Assembly: GCA_022825265.1 (NCBI GenBank)
Contig: JAJDXE010000011.1
Coordinates: 62,001-126,000, forward strand
Reading direction: 5' to 3'
DNA: 64,000 nucleotides
Source: Dehalococcoidia bacterium
Lineage (GTDB): Bacteria > Chloroflexota > Dehalococcoidia > Bin125
Part shown: positions 51,866-60,211 of the stretch, piece by piece
Layout: each line of letters begins with the position of its first letter
How positions within the stretch are numbered: the stretch's first letter is position 1
Notes under the pieces: model-generated
Databases searched by the model: none
Told to the model about the DNA's origin: nothing
What the model saw: the letters and a program-made list of their open reading frames with translations, nothing else
Translations under genes and position numbers: made by a program

Positions 51866-53080
51866 ATGCCCGACATTGGCTCGATCGAGCAAGCCAAGCA
51901 GCGCTTTGGCGAACTGCTCGAGGCTCAACAGACACGGGTGGACGCGATCAAGGCAGAGGGCGAGCCGACCGACTTCACCAAGCTCGATCACATTGAGATC
52001 GGCGTGCTCGGTGGCGACGGGATCGGCCCGTCAATCGCTCACGAATCACAGCGAGTGCTTGAGACATTGCTGGAGGATCAGGTCGCATCGGGCCGAGTCA
52101 GCTTTCGCACCATCGATGGTCTGACGATCGAGCGTCGAGCTGACGAAATGGCCGCGATTCCGGAGGGCGTGCTCAAAGAGATCCACGAGTGTGATGTCAC
52201 CCTCAAGGGTCCGACCACGACGCCGGAGCAGGGCGACGGCTGGCCGAACATCGAGTCGGCCAACGTGGCGATGCGCAAGGTGCTTGACCTGTACGCGAAC
52301 GTCCGGCCGGTGCGGGTGCCGGCAGAAGGGATCGACTGGACCTTCTTCCGTGAGAACACCGAAGATCTGTACGCAGTCGGCTCCGAGGGTTTCTCGCTGG
52401 GCGACCTGAACATTGACTTCAAAATCCTCTCGAATCCAGGCTCCGAACGGATCATCCGCGCCGCCTTTGAGTATGCCAAGAACAATGGCAAGGACTCGGT
52501 CACGATTGTGACCAAGGCCAACGTGGTCAAGACGACCGACGGCGCGTTCCTCGACGCGGCGCGCAAAGTGGCCGAGGACTTTGAAGGGATCGAATGGGAG
52601 GGCTGGTACATCGACATCATGACTGCGAAGCTGGTCGACCCCAAACGTCGGACCAACTTCCAGGTCTTCGCGCTGCCCAACCTCTACGGCGACATCCTGA
52701 CCGACGAGGCAGCGGAGTTCCAGGGCGGCGTCGGCACGGCCGGCGCAGGCAACATCGGTACCAAGACGGCGATGTTCGAGGCGATCCACGGCTCGGCCCC
52801 GCGCATGGTCCGCGAGGGCCGCGATATCTACGCCGACCCGTCTTCGATGCTGCGGGCCGGAGCGATGATGCTCTCGCACATCGGCTTCCCCGAGCTCGGC
52901 GGCAAGCTCGACAAAGCGATGGACCTTTGCGGCCAGTACGAGAAGAAACTCGTGATGACCGGCCGAGACACCGGCGCGACGACGGCCGAGTTCGGAGACT
53001 ACGTACTGGCGACGGTGAACGACTCCACGCTGGACGACCGCTGGACGACCGCGATCGAGGCCGTCCGCGCCGGGTCGTAG
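51866..53080 (+). CDS. Isocitrate/isopropylmalate family dehydrogenase
   Basis: A 404-aa NAD(P)-dependent decarboxylating dehydrogenase. GVLGGDGIGPSI near residue 50, FFRENTEDLYAVGSEG (serine/threonine-binding substrate loop), TIVTKANVVKTTDGAFLDAARKVA, and the metal site FALPNLYGDILTDEAAEFQGG. The motif AMFEAIHGSAPRM with a REG insertion resembles isocitrate dehydrogenases of the short monomeric class more than LeuB. An N-terminal helix of about 45 residues precedes the fold. ATG 51866 lies 7 nt after GAGGAG, whereas ATG 51860 is too close to it. With aceA/aceB it touches the isocitrate branch point. Confidence 0.85.
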   Translation: MPDIGSIEQAKQRFGELLEAQQTRVDAIKAEGEPTDFTKLDHIEIGVLGGDGIGPSIAHESQRVLETLLEDQVASGRVSFRTIDGLTIERRADEMAAIPEGVLKEIHECDVTLKGPTTTPEQGDGWPNIESANVAMRKVLDLYANVRPVRVPAEGIDWTFFRENTEDLYAVGSEGFSLGDLNIDFKILSNPGSERIIRAAFEYAKNNGKDSVTIVTKANVVKTTDGAFLDAARKVAEDFEGIEWEGWYIDIMTAKLVDPKRRTNFQVFALPNLYGDILTDEAAEFQGGVGTAGAGNIGTKTAMFEAIHGSAPRMVREGRDIYADPSSMLRAGAMMLSHIGFPELGGKLDKAMDLCGQYEKKLVMTGRDTGATTAEFGDYVLATVNDSTLDDRWTTAIEAVRAGS

Positions 53081-53088
53081 GTCGACCC

Positions 53089-53715
53089 ATGACCGACCAG
53101 CTTCGAGTTGAACGAGCTCGGGCGGAGCGTGCCGAGGCGGGGCGCAAGGCGGCCGTCGCGCGCGCCGACACGCTCGAAGATCGAGCGAAAAAGGCCGAAA
53201 AACAATCACGCGATTTGCGGGCCCACCTGGATCGGCTCGCCAATCGGCTCTCGACCGCGGGCGAGGAGGTCGAGCCGCTGCGCAACGAGCTGCGCGACGT
53301 GAAGACCGAGTTGGCATCAGTCAAGCAGGCGGCAGAGGCGGCCACGGCGTCCGCGGAATCGGCGACTTCGGAGCTGACCGAGCTACGGACGCGAGCCGGA
53401 TCGGCTGAGCAGGAGCGCGATCGGCTGCGTACCGAACACCACGCCCTGACCGAGAAATCGACCTTCTACGAGCAGGCTGCGAAGGAAGCCTCGTCCTCCC
53501 TGGCGGCTGCCTCGGCAGCGCAGGCGGAGGCCGAGAGCAAGGCGTCGGAGCTGAGCAAGACGCTCGACGAGCGGCACGAGGAGTTCCGCCAGGAACGAAA
53601 CCGGCTCAGCCGCGAGAACGAACGGCTGCAAAAGCAGGTACAGCAGTTAGAGTCGGATCTTGAGGCTTCGAAGGCCGGAATCGGCGGCGCTCTGAGACGC
53701 CGGTTCGGCGGTTAG
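53089..53715 (+). CDS. Coiled-coil protein (208 aa)
   Basis: Nearly the whole protein is charged and Ala/Glu/Arg/Lys-rich with clear heptads (RAKKAEKQSRDLRAHLDRLANRL; LRNELRDVKTELASVKQAAEAATA; ENERLQKQVQQLESDLEASK), then a short Gly/Arg tail RRRFGG. No membrane segment or signal. It starts 8 bp after the dehydrogenase stop. No enzymatic domain; a scaffold or cytoskeletal role is the most that can be suggested. Start ATG 53089 lacks a clear Shine-Dalgarno, so translation coupling to the upstream gene is plausible. Confidence 0.7.
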   Translation: MTDQLRVERARAERAEAGRKAAVARADTLEDRAKKAEKQSRDLRAHLDRLANRLSTAGEEVEPLRNELRDVKTELASVKQAAEAATASAESATSELTELRTRAGSAEQERDRLRTEHHALTEKSTFYEQAAKEASSSLAAASAAQAEAESKASELSKTLDERHEEFRQERNRLSRENERLQKQVQQLESDLEASKAGIGGALRRRFGG

Positions 53716-53782
53716 CTTTCACGATCCGCGAAAGTGTCACGACGATACTGCCGAGCCTCGCCTCGCTGGATACGATCAACGG

Positions 53783-56700
53783 ATGCAACGCCCTACCCTG
53801 CGCACCGCTGCCGCTGAGCGTGTCATCGTCCTCGATGGCGCGACGGGTACAGGTTTGCAACTGTTGGACCTGTCGTTGTCGGACTTCGACGGACTCGAAG
53901 GCTGCAACGAAATTCTGAACGTCTCGCGGCCCGACGCGGTGGTGTCGTTGCATGAGTCCTACCTCGATGCCGGCGCCGACGCGGTTCTGACCAACACGTT
54001 CGGCGGCTCTTCGATCACGCTGGGCGAGTACGACCTGTCCGAGCGAACCCGCGAAATCAATCGGGCGTCGGCTGAGATCGCACGTCGCGTCGCTGACGGG
54101 TATTCGACGCCGCAGTGGCCCAGATTCGTGATTGGCTCACTGGGTCCTGGGACAAAGCTCCCGTCCCTGGGCCACGTCGATTTCGATGAGTTGCATGCCG
54201 CCTACCTCGAACAGGCTCGCGGTCTGCTGGCCGGTGGCGTCGACGCGCTGCTGGTCGAGACGGTGTACGACCTGTTGCAGGGCAAGGCCGCGATCCTGGC
54301 CTGCAAGGACGCTCTGGCCGAGTTCAGGAGCGACACGCCGCTGTTCGCGACCGTGACGATTGAGACGACCGGCCAGATGCTGGTCGGGAGCGAGATTAGC
54401 GCGGCGTTCACTGCATTGTCGCCGCTTGGTCTGGATGGCATCGGACTCAACTGCGCAACCGGCCCGGATCTCATGCATGAGCCGCTGCGCTACCTCGCCG
54501 GAAGCGCCGACACGACCCTGCTCTGCTCGCCCAATGCCGGACTGCCCAGGACCGAGGGCGGCCAGATGATTTACGATCTGCAGCCCTCGGAACTGTCCGA
54601 CGCACACCGGACCTTCGTCAACGAGTACGGCGTCGGGATCGTCGGCGGATGCTGCGGGACCACTCCGGAGCACGTCCGAGCGATGCGCGAAGCGATGGAC
54701 GGCCTGCGGCCGATCAAGCGCAGTCCTGAGCCGGAACCTGCGGCTGCCTCGTTGTTCGTCTCGGCTCCCTATCGACAGGACGCCTCGTTCCTGATCGTGG
54801 GCGAACGAGCCAACGCCAATGGCTCGCGCCGCTTCAAGCGACTGCTGCAGAACGAGGAATGGGAGCAGATGGCGAATGTCGTTCGCGACCAGGCCTCCGA
54901 AGGCGCGCATATCGCCGACATCTGCGTCGATTTCGTCGGCCGAGATGGCACGCCGGACATGGCGGAGCTGGTTTCGCGCGCGCGCGGCCTGTCGACGCTG
55001 CCGCTGATGCTCGACTCGACCGAGCCGGCGGTGCTCGAAGCCGGGCTGAAGCAGCTCGGCGGCAAGGCGATCGTCAACTCGATCAACCTGGAAGACGGCG
55101 GCACGCGGCTCGATCAGACACTATCCGCTGCCATCCGCTTCGGCGCCGGCGTGGTAGCGCTGGTGATCGACGAAGAAGGACAGGCCCGGACCTGCGACCG
55201 CAAACTCGAGATCGCTCGACGCCTCTACCGGATCGCGACGGAAGACTACGGCCTCGCCCCCGAGGATCTTTTTTTCGACGCCCTCACGCTCCCGGTCAGC
55301 ACCGGTCAGGAAGACTTACGGCGCGATGGGCTGGAAACGCTGGATGCGGTCGAGGTGATCAGCAACGAGTTCCCTCGCGCGCAGACGATCCTCGGAATCT
55401 CCAATATCTCGTTCGGCCTCAACCCAGCCGCTCGACAGGTGCTGAACTCAGTCTTTCTGCACGATGCTGTGGATCGCGGGCTCAAGGCCGCAATCGTCCA
55501 TGCTGCGCAGATCCTGCCGATCAATCGGATTCCCGACGAGCAGCTCGTTGTGGCTCGACGCCTGATCTTCAACGAGTGGATCGAGGGACCCGACGGCCTG
55601 ATCGACCCACTACCCGCGTTCATGGCCCTGTTCGAGGACCAACAGGCGGCGACGCAGCAGCGTGAGAGTCTCGACGACCTGCCGCTCGAAGACCGGCTGC
55701 ACCGACGGATCGTTGACGGTCAACGGGAAGGTCTGGAGCGCGACCTCGACGACGCGCTCGTCAAGCGCGAGGCGATCCCGATCATCAACGAGCTGTTGCT
55801 GCCCGCAATGCAGGAAGTGGGCGACCTGTTCGGTGCCGGTGACATGCAGTTGCCGTTCGTCCTGCAGTCGGCCGAAACGATGAAGAAGGCTGTGGCTCAT
55901 CTGGAGCCGCACATGGACAAGCTGGACGCAGCCAGTAAGGGCTCGATTGTCTTGGCCACCGTGCGCGGCGATGTGCATGACATCGGCAAGAACCTGGTCG
56001 AGATCATCCTCTCCAACAACGGGTTCACGACAATCAACCTGGGCATCAAGCAGCCGATCTCCAACGTGATCGAAGCGGCGCTGGAGCACAATGCCGACGC
56101 AATCGGACTGTCCGGGCTGCTGGTCAAGTCAACGTTGGTGATGAAGGAAGATCTGGAAGAGCTCAACCGGCGCGAGTTGGCGGATCGTTGGCCGGTGCTG
56201 CTCGGCGGAGCCGCGCTGACGCGCAAGTACGTCGAGTGGGACCTACGCAACACCTTCCACGGCGACGTGTTCTACGGCCAGGATGCGTTCGACGGCCTGC
56301 GGATCATGAACGCGCTGAGCGACGGAATCGATCTGGATCGCGCACCCGTTGAGCCGATGCTCGCACCTGCAACGGCCTCTTCGGCAGCGACGGCGACCGC
56401 CGTCCGCTCGACACTCGCTCCGGCGGCGTCGATTCCTGATGCTCCGTTCCTCGGGACTCGGGTGATTCGCGGTCTGCCGTTGACCGACGTGTTTCCTTAC
56501 ATCAACCGCACCGCACTCTTGCGTGGTCAGTGGGGATTCAAGGGCCGCGACGCGGAAACGGCGGCTCGCGCGGAAATGGCGCTCTCGCAGATTCAGCAGG
56601 AGGCGTTGCGCGACGGCATCCTTGAGCCCGCGGTCGTCTACGGCTACTTCCCGGCGCAGTCTCGGGGAGATGACTTGATCGTCTATGAGCCGGATGGGTC

Positions 56701-57205
56701 CGGCAGGGAAGCGGTTCGATTTGCGTTTCCCCGGCAACAGGGCAAGCAAGGACGCTGCCTGGCCGACTACTTCCGCTCCACAGACTCGGGCGAGATGGAC
56801 GTGATCGGCCTCCATGTAGTCACAATGGGATCGCGAGTTGGCGAATACGCACAGGAACTGTACGAGGCGAACCGATACCAGGATTACCTCTACTGGCACG
56901 GGTTCGGCGTCGAGATCGCCGAAGCGCTGGCCGAATACTGGCACCGTCGGATCCGGCAGGAGCTGAGAATCGACAGCGCTGACGGCGCGACGCCCGAGGA
57001 TCTGATCAAGACCAACTATCAGGGCGCTCGCTATTCCTTCGGCTATCCGGCCTGTCCCAATCTGGAAGATCAGGTCCTGCTCTGGCAATTGCTGGAGCCG
57101 GAGCGCATTGGCGTCACCCTGAGCGACGAGTTCCAGATGCATCCCGAACAGTCGACCTCGGCGCTGATCGTGCATCATCCCGAAGCCCGCTACTTCAGCA
57201 TCTGA
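53783..57205 (+). CDS. metH: Cobalamin-dependent methionine synthase
   Basis: A 1140-aa multidomain enzyme. Homocysteine domain (1-310) with zinc cysteines in LNCATG near 221 and GGCCGTTPEH near 289. Pterin-binding domain (about 330-600) with IVGERANANGSRRFKRLL and DICVDFVGRDG. Cap at 620-715, and B12 domain with DVHDIGKNLVEIIL (His axial ligand near 732) and SGLLVKSTLVM. The AdoMet reactivation domain is the last 240 residues, with GYFPAQSRGDD and FGYPACPNLEDQ. It moves a methyl group from 5-methyl-THF to homocysteine. All domains are complete, so vitamin B12 must be made or imported. No cobalamin riboswitch is visible in the short 67-bp upstream gap. Confidence 0.95.
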   Translation: MQRPTLRTAAAERVIVLDGATGTGLQLLDLSLSDFDGLEGCNEILNVSRPDAVVSLHESYLDAGADAVLTNTFGGSSITLGEYDLSERTREINRASAEIARRVADGYSTPQWPRFVIGSLGPGTKLPSLGHVDFDELHAAYLEQARGLLAGGVDALLVETVYDLLQGKAAILACKDALAEFRSDTPLFATVTIETTGQMLVGSEISAAFTALSPLGLDGIGLNCATGPDLMHEPLRYLAGSADTTLLCSPNAGLPRTEGGQMIYDLQPSELSDAHRTFVNEYGVGIVGGCCGTTPEHVRAMREAMDGLRPIKRSPEPEPAAASLFVSAPYRQDASFLIVGERANANGSRRFKRLLQNEEWEQMANVVRDQASEGAHIADICVDFVGRDGTPDMAELVSRARGLSTLPLMLDSTEPAVLEAGLKQLGGKAIVNSINLEDGGTRLDQTLSAAIRFGAGVVALVIDEEGQARTCDRKLEIARRLYRIATEDYGLAPEDLFFDALTLPVSTGQEDLRRDGLETLDAVEVISNEFPRAQTILGISNISFGLNPAARQVLNSVFLHDAVDRGLKAAIVHAAQILPINRIPDEQLVVARRLIFNEWIEGPDGLIDPLPAFMALFEDQQAATQQRESLDDLPLEDRLHRRIVDGQREGLERDLDDALVKREAIPIINELLLPAMQEVGDLFGAGDMQLPFVLQSAETMKKAVAHLEPHMDKLDAASKGSIVLATVRGDVHDIGKNLVEIILSNNGFTTINLGIKQPISNVIEAALEHNADAIGLSGLLVKSTLVMKEDLEELNRRELADRWPVLLGGAALTRKYVEWDLRNTFHGDVFYGQDAFDGLRIMNALSDGIDLDRAPVEPMLAPATASSAATATAVRSTLAPAASIPDAPFLGTRVIRGLPLTDVFPYINRTALLRGQWGFKGRDAETAARAEMALSQIQQEALRDGILEPAVVYGYFPAQSRGDDLIVYEPDGSGREAVRFAFPRQQGKQGRCLADYFRSTDSGEMDVIGLHVVTMGSRVGEYAQELYEANRYQDYLYWHGFGVEIAEALAEYWHRRIRQELRIDSADGATPEDLIKTNYQGARYSFGYPACPNLEDQVLLWQLLEPERIGVTLSDEFQMHPEQSTSALIVHHPEARYFSI

Positions 57206-57276
57206 ACAGTACCTAGGTGTTGATCGCGGTAGGCTGCGTTCGGTTGAGGGTGCATCAAGGGTGAAGACGAAGGCGC

Positions 57277-58629
57277 ATGGCTGATCTCTTCCGACCGCGC
57301 TGGCGCGAGGGCAACGACCCGTTCCGCCGGATCGTCGTGCAGACGACGCTGCGTTTCATGGAGGTCGAGGCGGCCGGCGGGATCGTCCTGGTCATTGCGG
57401 CCGCAATCGCGTTGATCTGGGCGAATGTCGACATTGGCTCCTACGACTCGTTCTGGCACGCGCACATCAAGCTCGACCTCGCCATCTGGTCATTCGATCA
57501 GTCGCTGCAGCATGTCGTCAACGACGTGCTCATGGTCGTTTTCTTCCTCGTCGTCGGAGCCGAGATCAAGCGCGAGGTCACCCACGGCGAACTGCGTGAC
57601 CCGCGCCAGGCCGCCTTGCCGATTTTCGCCGCGTTGGGCGGCATGCTGGTCCCGGCGGCGGTGTATGCCGCGCTCAACGCCGGCGGCGAGGGCAGCTCCG
57701 GCTGGGGCATCCCCGTCGCGACCGACATTGCCTTCGCGCTCGGCGTGTTGGCACTGGTCGGTCGCGGCGTGCCGGTCCAGCTCAAGGTGTTCCTGCTCAC
57801 CCTGGCCGTCGCCGACGATGTCGGCGGCATACTGATCATCGCGATCTTCTATTCCGACTCAATCCAGTACGAATGGCTTCTGGGCATGGTCGGAGCGGTG
57901 GCCTTCCTCCTGCTCGTCAAGCAGTTCGGCTTTCGGCATTTCGGCATCCATGCGATCGGCGGCGTGTTTCTCTGGCTGACCCTGTGGGAAGCCGGGGTGC
58001 ATGCCACACTTGCCGGAGTCATCCTCGGCCTGATCGTCCCCGCTAATGCCCTGTATGACCGCGAGGGATCAAGCCGACGGCTCGATTACCTGTTGCAGCG
58101 GCTGCGTCATATCGAGGATGATCCCGATCCGTCCGTCCGGGAGGAAGACGCGCACGATGCCTTGCGCAACATCCGTCATGTCGCGCATGAAGGTCTGAGC
58201 CCGCTGGAACACCTGGAGGAGGCGATGGCGCCGATTTCGGCGTTCATTGTTGTGCCGGTCTTCGCCCTGGCCAACGCCGGCATTCACATCACGGGCGACA
58301 GTATCGACGCTGCCCTCAGCTCCAACATCGCCTGGGGTATCTTCCTCGGCCTCTTGCTGGGCAAGTTCGTCGGAATCGTCGCTGCGTCGGCGTTGGCCGT
58401 TCGTTTGGGCATCGCGTTCAAACCGCAGCAGCTTCGCTGGCCCCACCTTGGAGGCGCGGCCCTATTGGCCGGAATTGGATTCACCGTGGCCATCTTCATT
58501 GCCAACCTGAGTTTCGAGGCAGGGCAGACCGACCTGCTGGAAGCGGCGAAGATCGGCATCTTCGCTGCATCGATCGTTGCCGCAGTGCTGGGTTTCGCAA
58601 TATTGCGAGCCGTCAGGCCGCGCTTCTAA
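57277..58629 (+). CDS. nhaA: Na+/H+ antiporter NhaA
   Basis: A 450-aa inner-membrane antiporter with about 12 helices. The key pair is the Asp-Asp in LLTLAVADDVGGILIIAIFYS; the N-terminal half has VFFLVVGAEIKREVTHGEL and ATDIAFALGVLALVGRGVP. A charged loop of about 60 residues (RLRHIEDDPDPSVREEDAHDALRNI) sits between the two halves, longer than in E. coli NhaA. Exchanges sodium for protons, a sign of a salt-containing or alkaline habitat. GTGAAGACGAAGGCGC lies before the ATG. Confidence 0.92.
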   Translation: MADLFRPRWREGNDPFRRIVVQTTLRFMEVEAAGGIVLVIAAAIALIWANVDIGSYDSFWHAHIKLDLAIWSFDQSLQHVVNDVLMVVFFLVVGAEIKREVTHGELRDPRQAALPIFAALGGMLVPAAVYAALNAGGEGSSGWGIPVATDIAFALGVLALVGRGVPVQLKVFLLTLAVADDVGGILIIAIFYSDSIQYEWLLGMVGAVAFLLLVKQFGFRHFGIHAIGGVFLWLTLWEAGVHATLAGVILGLIVPANALYDREGSSRRLDYLLQRLRHIEDDPDPSVREEDAHDALRNIRHVAHEGLSPLEHLEEAMAPISAFIVVPVFALANAGIHITGDSIDAALSSNIAWGIFLGLLLGKFVGIVAASALAVRLGIAFKPQQLRWPHLGGAALLAGIGFTVAIFIANLSFEAGQTDLLEAAKIGIFAASIVAAVLGFAILRAVRPRF

Positions 58630-58671
58630 GGCTCTCCATTGCGGAACACGGTGTGCGTTACACTTTTTGCG

Positions 58672-58753
58672 GCTAGCCGCCCTACGGGACTCTTCGTCCC
58701 TGACCCGGGCTGGCGACATTTGAGCGATTTGTCAGGGAGCGCCGCGAGGCGCT
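58672..58753 (+). promoter_or_regulatory. Structured leader before the molybdo-hydroxylase operon
   Basis: The 145-bp gap before the first operon gene is unusually rich in stems. An outer stem GCTAGCC (58672-58678) with GGCTGGC (58708-58714) encloses GGGAC/GTCCC (58686-58690, 58696-58700). A third stem AGCGCC/GGCGCT (58738-58743, 58748-58753) is closed by a GCGA tetraloop, and the ribosome-binding site GAGGAGGCGG follows within 20 nt. It could be a riboswitch-like or attenuator leader. No match to a known class could be confirmed by eye. Confidence 0.35.
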
Positions 58754-58774
58754 GATTTTGAGGAGGCGGACTAC

Positions 58775-59641
58775 GTGCAAGCGGTGAAATATGCCCGCGC
58801 CGGAAGCGTGGAAGAGGCGGTCAGCCTGCTGCAAGACGGAGGCGACGGCGCACGGCCGCTGGCCGGTGGTACCGACGTCATCGTCCAGGCCCGCGAGCGG
58901 ACTCGTGACATTGACCTGTTCGTCGACATCAAGCACATTCCCGAAGTGGTCGGCATCTCGCATGGCGACGACGGCAGTCTGACGATCGGCGCGGCGACGC
59001 CGTGCTACCAGATCTACGGCGACGAAACGATCGCTGCGAACTACCCGATCCTGGTCGATTCGACTTCTCTGATTGGTGGAACCGCGATTCAGGGCCGAGC
59101 TTCGCTCGGCGGGAACCTGTGCAACTCCTCACCGGCAGCAGACGGAATTCCGTCGCTGATCGTGCTCGAGGCGCAGGTCGAGATCGCCGGCCCGAACGGC
59201 CGCCGCACAGTTGCGGTGGAGGACTTCTGCACTGCTCCGGGTCGGAACGTGCTGGGCGCCGGCGAGTTTGCCATCTCCCTGCATTTCCCTGCTCCGGCTG
59301 AAGGCTCCGGCGCACGGTTCCTGCGCTTCATCCCACGCAACGAGATGGACATCGCAGTGACCAACGCTGCGACCCAACTTCGGCTCGACGGCGATGGAAA
59401 CGTCACCTGGGCGCGCGTCGCGATTGGAGCGGTTGCACCGACGCCATTGCTGGTTTCAGCCGCAGCCGACGCGATTGTCGGACAACCGCTGAGCGAAGAG
59501 ACAATCGCTGCGGCGGCGGCTGCATCGAGCGCCGCCGCTAACCCGATTACCGACATGCGCGGGAGTGTCCGCCAGCGAGTCCACCTCGCCGGCGTGCTGA
59601 CCGAACGCACCATCCGCCAGGCCGCAGAACGTGCTGCCTGA
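58775..59641 (+). CDS. Xanthine dehydrogenase family FAD-binding subunit (CoxM-like)
   Basis: A 288-aa flavoprotein subunit. FAD contacts: PLAGGTDVIVQARER (near residue 30) and TAIQGRASLGGNLCNSSPAADGIPSLI (near 110). The C-terminal CO-dehydrogenase-flavoprotein domain has RFIPRNEMDIAVTNAATQLRL. It relays electrons from the iron-sulfur subunit to NAD or a quinone. GTG 58775 follows GAGGAGGCGG at proper spacing. It leads a four-gene operon with the 2Fe-2S and molybdopterin subunits and a MoaD-like protein. Confidence 0.9.
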   Translation: MQAVKYARAGSVEEAVSLLQDGGDGARPLAGGTDVIVQARERTRDIDLFVDIKHIPEVVGISHGDDGSLTIGAATPCYQIYGDETIAANYPILVDSTSLIGGTAIQGRASLGGNLCNSSPAADGIPSLIVLEAQVEIAGPNGRRTVAVEDFCTAPGRNVLGAGEFAISLHFPAPAEGSGARFLRFIPRNEMDIAVTNAATQLRLDGDGNVTWARVAIGAVAPTPLLVSAAADAIVGQPLSEETIAAAAAASSAAANPITDMRGSVRQRVHLAGVLTERTIRQAAERAA

Positions 59642-59679
59642 ACCAATCGATCTGATCGATCAACGGAGGAACATCTTCC

Positions 59680-60159
59680 ATGGCAAGTGAACACATCGTC
59701 GTTAGCTGCACCATCAATGGGGAGCAGCAGGTCTTCCTGGCCAACGAGCGCGACTCGTTGCTCGAGGCGCTGCGCGACCGGATCGGTCTGACCGGCGCCA
59801 AGGAAGGCTGCAACAACGGCAACTGCGGCGCCTGTTGCGTCAACATGGATGGCCGGATCGTCAACAGCTGCCTGGTCATGGCGGCCGAGTGTGAAGGCTC
59901 CGAGATTCGCACGGTTGAGGGGCTTGCCTCCGGCGACCAACTCTCGCCGTTGCAGAACGCTTTCCTCGAGCAGGCCGCGCTGCAATGCGGTATCTGCACG
60001 CCTGGTTTCCTCGTCGCAGCGGAGGCGCTGTTGGAGCAGAACCCTGATCCATCAGAGCATGAGATCCGCTACTGGCTAGCGGGCAATCTCTGCCGTTGCA
60101 CTGGCTACGACAAGATCATCAAGGCGGTCCAGCAGGCCGCCGGACAGAGCGTCGTCTAA
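59680..60159 (+). CDS. 2Fe-2S subunit of molybdo-hydroxylase (CoxS-like)
   Basis: A 159-aa protein with two [2Fe-2S] sites. The N-terminal plant-ferredoxin type has CNNGNCGACCVNMDGR and a later Cys in VNSCLVM. The C-terminal four-helix domain has CGICTPGFLVAAEALL and WLAGNLCRCTGYDKII. All eight cluster cysteines are present. It transfers electrons from the molybdenum site to FAD. ATG 59680 follows GGAGGAACATC. 38 bp after the FAD subunit. Confidence 0.93.
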   Translation: MASEHIVVSCTINGEQQVFLANERDSLLEALRDRIGLTGAKEGCNNGNCGACCVNMDGRIVNSCLVMAAECEGSEIRTVEGLASGDQLSPLQNAFLEQAALQCGICTPGFLVAAEALLEQNPDPSEHEIRYWLAGNLCRCTGYDKIIKAVQQAAGQSVV

Positions 60160-60211
60160 CCACTTCAATCCTGCACAGCGCGCAATCGCCCATTCGAGAG
60201 GACACACTCAC

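Noticed and set aside
53716..53782. Cobalamin or SAM riboswitch before metH
   Set aside because: The gap is only 67 bp, too short for either class and without conserved boxes.
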